This document shows positions 6,651-10,031 of a stretch of DNA of 10,031 bases, in pieces; position 1 is the first letter of the stretch, and every line of letters begins with the position of its first letter. The DNA comes from Chloroflexota bacterium (lineage in GTDB: Bacteria; Chloroflexota; Ktedonobacteria; Ktedonobacterales; Ktedonobacteraceae), in the NCBI GenBank assembly GCA_021828635.1, contig JAJZEJ010000618.1:14249-24279 (forward strand), written 5' to 3'. Position numbers and translations under genes: made by a program. Below the pieces are notes generated by a model that did no database searches, was not told the DNA's origin, and worked only from the letters and a program-made list of their open reading frames with translations.

Positions 6651-7475
6651 GCGTTGGCGCAACAGCAACAGCACGAATTGATACATGGCAAAGAGTTCAC
6701 AGGCGAAAGGTAGATAGCCCGTATAGCCCAGGATCGGCATCTCAAAAACTTTGAGGAAGCCGACGTAAGGGACCGTATAGTACCACTTGGGGAGTGCATA
6801 ATAGTTCCACATCTCCCAGAAAAAGCCGCAGAAGAGGCCAGCTAGCGGTAGAACGAAGAAATGCCAATCGCGCAGTAGAATATGCGCCAGGATCGATTTA
6901 CGTCCTAAGAAGTTGTTGATTGGGTCTAACAAAAAGGCCATGCATAACCAGACCAAGCCAAAGCAATAGCGTGGGAAAACCCACGGCAGGATGAAGCAGA
7001 TAATCCCTACAGCTTCCAGTAACAAGAGAACTGCTAGCGATATGCGTGGCCCCGTTTTATCGGCGGGCAAGCGCGGATGCAGAGGCTTGAAAGTCGAAAG
7101 GAACTCCGCCGTCTCCATCACTGCTGGAAGCACGGTGCTGAAATTCAAACTGGCGATTAGGAAAAAGGCCAGGGGTGTATAGGGTCGGTCCAGAATGTAA
7201 TGCCAGTTCTGCACCGGAATATTCAGACCCTCGAAACTCCACCAGAAGATGCTGGAGATCAGAAAGAGCGACACATAACGCCAGTGCATACGTTGTAACA
7301 ATGATGTGCCATGCCGTGCCACTACCAGTGCATCCATTGAAATGATATAACCGAACCAGAGTGGAAAAAAGCTGTAACGGTATAGAGGGTCGATACGGAG
7401 CCAGGAAGCCGACCAGGCAAAGAGACACAACGCAAAGCCTACTACGCCGTAGAGCGGAAAACGTTTTACTTGCAC
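6630..7475 (-). CDS. Polytopic membrane protein of unknown function, coupled to the B12 regulator
   Basis: I do not recognise this 281-residue family with confidence. It has seven or eight likely membrane segments (about 8-25, 33-52, 66-82, 100-120, 146-165, 170-190, 203-222 and 250-272) and many aromatic residues. Two stretches resemble each other: FEGLNIPVQNWHY (81-93) and WEMWNYYALPKWYY (220-233), both E-x-x-N followed five or six residues later by W-x-Y, which suggests an internal duplication. FEMPILGYTGYLPF (244-257) is a third striking block. These faintly recall the membrane carotenoid enzymes of the CruF and lycopene-cyclase type, but I can claim only a resemblance. The GTG start at 7475 shares one base with the regulator's TAG stop (TAGTG) and has no good ribosome binding site, so it is probably translated by coupling. 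This ties its expression, and perhaps its job, to the regulator. Confidence 0.8.
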   Translation of the reverse strand: MQVKRFPLYGVVGFALCLFAWSASWLRIDPLYRYSFFPLWFGYIISMDALVVARHGTSLLQRMHWRYVSLFLISSIFWWSFEGLNIPVQNWHYILDRPYTPLAFFLIASLNFSTVLPAVMETAEFLSTFKPLHPRLPADKTGPRISLAVLLLLEAVGIICFILPWVFPRYCFGLVWLCMAFLLDPINNFLGRKSILAHILLRDWHFFVLPLAGLFCGFFWEMWNYYALPKWYYTVPYVGFLKVFEMPILGYTGYLPFACELFAMYQFVLLLLRQRDDFLAI

Positions 7476-8641
7476 TAATTTTTCTTTTCAGAACGCTTTT
7501 GTAGCATTGCTAACAATTGTTTCACAATCGCTTTGAGATCGCCATGCAGATAAAAGCCGGGAATTTGCGCAATCACATTAGGATAGTGTGTAAACACCTG
7601 CCCCCCGAAGGCAAATGTTGGGCGTGACAGGGGCAGAGCGCGAAGCTGCTCTCCCAGGTCTATCAATGCCGAGAGATAGGTCGGCATTGTCAATGAGATA
7701 CAGACGAGCGCCGGAGCCATCTTTTTGATTGTCTGGAGCAGGCCGGCTGTCTCAATGCTTTGTCCCAGATACGCCACGCGCACTCCACAGCGACGTAAAA
7801 AGAGCGAGAGCATCAGGGGGGCCAGTTCATGTGGCTCACCGGGTGCGCTACAGACTAACACGAGCGGACCAGTTGTCGATCCCGGAGTCACATGGTATAG
7901 ATTGGTCAGCAAGGCACGAAAAAAGTTGCTGGCAAAATGCTCTACGGGGACTGAAACCTGCCCTTCTGCCCATAGTTGCCCAATTTGCCAGAGTGTAGGG
8001 GTGATGAGTTCAGTACAAACTTGCTCTACCGGATAGATAGCCAGCATAGAGGCCATCAACATATTCGCTGTTGGCTCATCTAGCACCTGAAAGACTTCAA
8101 TCAGCTTCTCACGTGCCATGCGCATATTGTGAATGGCTGGGTAGTTACCGAGTGGGAAATCGCTATACGCGCTCAACTCAGGCCAATCCCGTATGAATGC
8201 CTGGTCTTTGTTCTCTTGCTTGTATGATAGTTTCTCAGGGGGTGGCTGTTTGTCCGCATCCGGTTGTATGGCAATCTGAAATGCGGGCAAACTATCGACT
8301 AATGGTTGTTGTAACTCGTTCTCCAACTGAGCGTTATCTTCACTGCCTTGTGGGGCTTGCGCCTCTTGCATGTGGCGGAAAAGCGCAACAGCCTGGCTGA
8401 TTGCTATGCCTTCATCGACACGCTCTTTCAACCAGCGAATCATGACAATATCCCGTTCCGAGTAGAGGCGGTAGTCGTTGTTGGCACGTTCCGGCGAGAG
8501 TAGCGTATAGCGGCGTTCCCAGGCACGCAACGTTGGTGCTGGTACGCCCGTTTTCTGTACAACAGCTTTCGTGTTGAACATAGGACGGTCCGAAAACTGG
8601 TGCAGATCGGGCATTTCGATGGAGTCCTCTCTTACGGCCAT
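7475..8641 (-). CDS. MerR-type regulator with cobalamin-binding photosensor domain (CarH/LitR-like)
   Basis: This 388-residue protein joins a MerR helix-turn-helix (about 22-84, with VPAPTLRAWERRY and NDYRLYSERDI) to a helical-bundle plus Rossmann-type B12 domain (about 150-385). The CarH light-sensing residues are present: W224-x9-E234-H235 in the helical bundle, the lower axial ligand H271 in GEPHELA, SLT at 316-318, and GG at 346-347. The 41 residues between the E-x-H-x-x-A block and SLT match the classical spacing. In CarH the dark form with adenosylcobalamin is a DNA-bound tetramer and light breaks it up, releasing target genes, often for carotenoids. Unusual points are a long Q/E/P-rich linker (about 92-148), an N-terminal extension of 20 residues, and A274 where CarH has glycine. 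The start ATG 8639-8641 has GGAG (8650-8653) eight bases upstream; M10 is an alternative. It is the first gene of a minus-strand run. Light sensing is inferred. Confidence 0.93.
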   Translation of the reverse strand: MAVREDSIEMPDLHQFSDRPMFNTKAVVQKTGVPAPTLRAWERRYTLLSPERANNDYRLYSERDIVMIRWLKERVDEGIAISQAVALFRHMQEAQAPQGSEDNAQLENELQQPLVDSLPAFQIAIQPDADKQPPPEKLSYKQENKDQAFIRDWPELSAYSDFPLGNYPAIHNMRMAREKLIEVFQVLDEPTANMLMASMLAIYPVEQVCTELITPTLWQIGQLWAEGQVSVPVEHFASNFFRALLTNLYHVTPGSTTGPLVLVCSAPGEPHELAPLMLSLFLRRCGVRVAYLGQSIETAGLLQTIKKMAPALVCISLTMPTYLSALIDLGEQLRALPLSRPTFAFGGQVFTHYPNVIAQIPGFYLHGDLKAIVKQLLAMLQKRSEKKN

Positions 8642-8659
8642 GCGTTCTTCTCCGATTAT

Positions 8660-8692
8660 CTTTGGCCCAGTAAAGGGATGGATGAGCCAAAG
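8660..8692. promoter_or_regulatory. Inverted repeat CTTTGGC/GCCAAAG just upstream of the B12 regulator
   Basis: CTTTGGC (8660-8666) and GCCAAAG (8686-8692) form a perfect seven-base dyad with a 19-base spacer, 18 bases before the regulator start. It could be an operator for self-repression or a leader hairpin. The dyad is seen; the role is a guess. Confidence 0.3.
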
Positions 8693-8738
8693 TCATACTA
8701 ACAGTGACATTACTATACCATATCATAAGCAAGCCGCT

Positions 8739-8761
8739 AACATCTACTGTTTGTATATGTT
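8739..8761. promoter_or_regulatory. Candidate MerR-type operator AACAT-N13-ATGTT
   Basis: AACAT (8739-8743) and ATGTT (8757-8761) form a perfect five-base dyad spaced like a MerR-family operator. It lies in the AT-rich part of the divergent region, about 100 bases before the regulator start. Short dyads arise by chance, so support is weak. Confidence 0.2.
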
Positions 8762-8816
8762 TTGTTCACACTCCTCTGGCATTTTATCCCCTGCATAGTA
8801 TCCATAGCCGTGACGC

Positions 8817-8847
8817 TCACCGCGAGCAAAGTGGGTCACTGCGAGCA
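8817..8847. repeat. Degenerate direct repeat TCACCGCGAGCA / TCACTGCGAGCA
   Basis: The two 12-base copies (8817-8828 and 8836-8847) differ at one base and are offset by 19. The second copy and the sequence after it (to about 8896) resemble the GTCATTGCGAGC-type repeats scattered in many bacterial genomes. It may be a decayed repeat element; the resemblance is from memory. Confidence 0.3.
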
Positions 8848-9062
8848 GCGCCGGTACAGAGCGATCTCTTGTGGTGCGGTCGCCCTATTGCTTTTCTGTG
8901 AATTGTCTTACCTCTTGCGGATATGCGACCCACTACACAAGCCTGACAGAATTGCACAGCAGTACTTCACTTTTTATAGTGGTTTTTCACACCATATTAT
9001 CGTGACTCTGCCTTACTAATAAGCTGTCTTATATATATTCCTAAAACCTGGTGGTATAGCCA

Positions 9063-9153
9063 TCGGGACAGACATCATAAGTCGTGGCGGACGTGATAAT
9101 CGTGGCGGACACGATACACCATTCAGGCACGGTATATTGGTCGGATACGGTAC
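9063..9153. repeat. Degenerate 18-base tandem repeat array before the MFS exporter gene
   Basis: Five units follow one another: 9063-9080, 9082-9099, 9100-9117, 9118-9135 and 9136-9153. The best pair, TCGTGGCGGACGTGATAA and TCGTGGCGGACACGATAC, match at 15 of 18 positions; the outer ones are weaker. A 19-base stretch at 9106-9124 recurs at 9142-9160 with three changes, exactly two periods later. The third unit contains the dyad TCGTG-N5-CACGA (9100-9114). The array ends 53 bases before the exporter ATG, so it may be a cooperative operator array for a regulator of the exporter. The periodicity is seen; the function is inferred. Confidence 0.6.
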
Positions 9154-9206
9154 ATCATTCTCTAAGGGGATAGATGTACGCTGTGACGACTAGTAAGGAT
9201 CACTCA

Positions 9207-10031
9207 ATGGCACTTCCAATCTCTTCCGGCAGGCGTTCTCCTTCCTTCCTGCACTCATTGCATCCATTATCAAACCGTAACTTTGGCATTTTCTGGACGG
9301 GAGCCTTTCTTTCCAGCGTTGGCTTCTGGATTCAGAACGTTGGGCAGGGCTGGCAGGTGTTGCAATTGACCAACTCCGCTCTGCTACTGGGCCTTGTCAC
9401 CTTCGCGGCCACCGTCCCAAACATTGTGCTTTCATTAATCGGCGGCGTTATCTCCGACCGTATGAACCGACGCTACCTGCTAATTGGCACGCAGGCGATC
9501 TACATGCTCACATCGCTCACGTTAGGTATTCTCACTACATTACATATGATTGCCGTTTGGCAGATCATCCTGATGGCCTTGATTAATGGCATCTTTAGCT
9601 CGGTTGGTTTTCCAGCTTGGCAGACCTTCATTGGCGATCTGGTACCCCCCGACGAACTCAAGCAGGGTATCGCGTTGAACTCGATGCAGTTTAATCTATC
9701 GCGCGTCATTGGTCCAGCTATTGGTGGCCTATCGGTTGGTCTGCTCGGTCTTTCCGGTTCATACTACCTTAACTCGATCAGCTACCTTGCCGTGATCATC
9801 CCACTCCTCTTCATACATCCGCGCATTGAGCAGAGTAGGGCGGCAGTGGCGCAAAAGCAACAATCAAGTCTGCTTAATGGTTTACGTGATGGCATACTGT
9901 ATGTCAAAGAGCGGCCTTTCTTGCAGGTTCTTTTGCTTCTGCAACTCATGATCGCCTTTTTCGTCTTTCCTTACGCCACCCTACTACCGATTTTCGCGGG
10001 TAACATTTTTCATATTGGCGCGACAGGTCTG
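9207..10031 (+). CDS. Major facilitator superfamily exporter (MFS_3, EntS-like), N-terminal part
   Basis: The first 275 codons of a membrane transporter are present, open to the window's end with no stop, so the gene continues outside. The MFS_3 pattern is clear: an LSNRNFGIFWTGAFLSSVGFWIQ-like first segment (21-43, read as LSNRNFGIFW then TGAFLSSVGFWIQ), the loop signature GGVISDRMNRR (79-89), NLSRVIGPAIGG (163-174) in the fifth segment, and repeated hydrophobic helices. About seven of the usual twelve helices are in view. Such proteins are proton-driven exporters of siderophores, drugs or other small molecules; the cargo here is unknown. The start ATG 9207-9209 has AAGGA (9195-9199) seven bases upstream and puts a short cytoplasmic tail before helix 1. 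It is transcribed away from the B12 regulator, with the 18-base repeat array in its upstream region, so it may be under separate, specific control. Confidence 0.93.
   Translation, partial: MALPISSGRRSPSFLHSLHPLSNRNFGIFWTGAFLSSVGFWIQNVGQGWQVLQLTNSALLLGLVTFAATVPNIVLSLIGGVISDRMNRRYLLIGTQAIYMLTSLTLGILTTLHMIAVWQIILMALINGIFSSVGFPAWQTFIGDLVPPDELKQGIALNSMQFNLSRVIGPAIGGLSVGLLGLSGSYYLNSISYLAVIIPLLFIHPRIEQSRAAVAQKQQSSLLNGLRDGILYVKERPFLQVLLLLQLMIAFFVFPYATLLPIFAGNIFHIGATGL

Larger units (their letters stand above)
8642..9206. other. Divergent intergenic region between the B12 regulator and the MFS exporter
   Basis: These 565 bases carry no gene that I can support: the small open frames on the plus strand lack ribosome binding sites and family signatures. 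From the regulator side the region holds two candidate dyads (8660-8692, 8739-8761), a degenerate repeat (8817-8847), an AT-rich patch near 9005-9045 where a promoter could sit, a degenerate 18-base repeat array (9063-9153), and the exporter's ribosome binding site AAGGA (9195-9199). Both divergent promoters should lie here. Confidence 0.55.

Noticed and set aside
8968..8986. Terminator-like CACT/AGTG hairpin followed by a T-run
   Set aside because: The stem is only four pairs and there is no gene on the plus strand upstream for it to end.
8762..9019. An 85-codon plus-strand frame in the divergent region
   Set aside because: It has no ribosome binding site, no recognisable family, and part of it is a translation of the GCGAGCA-type repeat.
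9063..9153. CRISPR array
   Set aside because: Units are 18 bases, degenerate and contiguous, with no spacers and no cas gene in view.

Overview
The window looks like a piece of a chromosome from a Chloroflexota bacterium of the Ktedonobacteria type. That placement is an inference from gene content (a MerR regulator with a cobalamin domain, a CaiB/BaiF CoA-transferase, an MFS_3 exporter), moderate GC, GTG starts beside strong AGGA/GAGG ribosome binding sites, and short GTAGGGGC-ended palindromes between genes. No rRNA, tRNA, CRISPR array, insertion sequence or phage gene was seen.

Layout. 1-300 (+) is the 3' end of mnmG. 301-637 is a gene-free stretch with an inverted pair of palindromic repeats and three further inverted repeats. 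638-2528 (+) is a two-component operon: an OmpR-type response regulator and a soluble PAS histidine kinase whose PAS domain is rich in cysteine. 2502-8641 is a run of five minus-strand genes. In transcription order these are a CarH/LitR-like MerR regulator with a B12 domain, a polytopic membrane protein of unknown function whose GTG start overlaps the regulator's stop by one base, a CaiB/BaiF CoA-transferase, a type B carboxylesterase, and a phospholipase D/cardiolipin-synthase-like protein that converges on the kinase with a 27-base tail-to-tail overlap. 8642-9206 is a long divergent intergenic region with candidate operators and an array of degenerate 18-base repeats. 9207-10031 (+) is the first 275 codons of an MFS exporter that leaves the window.

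How the parts may work together. The kinase and regulator form a cytoplasmic sensing pair; the six cysteines in the PAS domain suggest a redox or metal input. The most notable unit is the B12 regulator with its coupled membrane protein. The regulator keeps the W-x9-E-H motif, the axial histidine and the SxT/GG cobalamin residues of the CarH light sensor, and CarH proteins usually control carotenoid genes. The membrane partner is not a family I recognise, but it has an internal E-x-x-N...W-x-Y repeat and faintly resembles carotenoid-modifying membrane enzymes. Whether the CoA-transferase, esterase and PLD-like genes belong to the same light-controlled unit is open: their spacings are 64, 128 and 30 bases, a palindrome sits in the 128-base gap, and the CoA-transferase has its own strong ribosome binding site.
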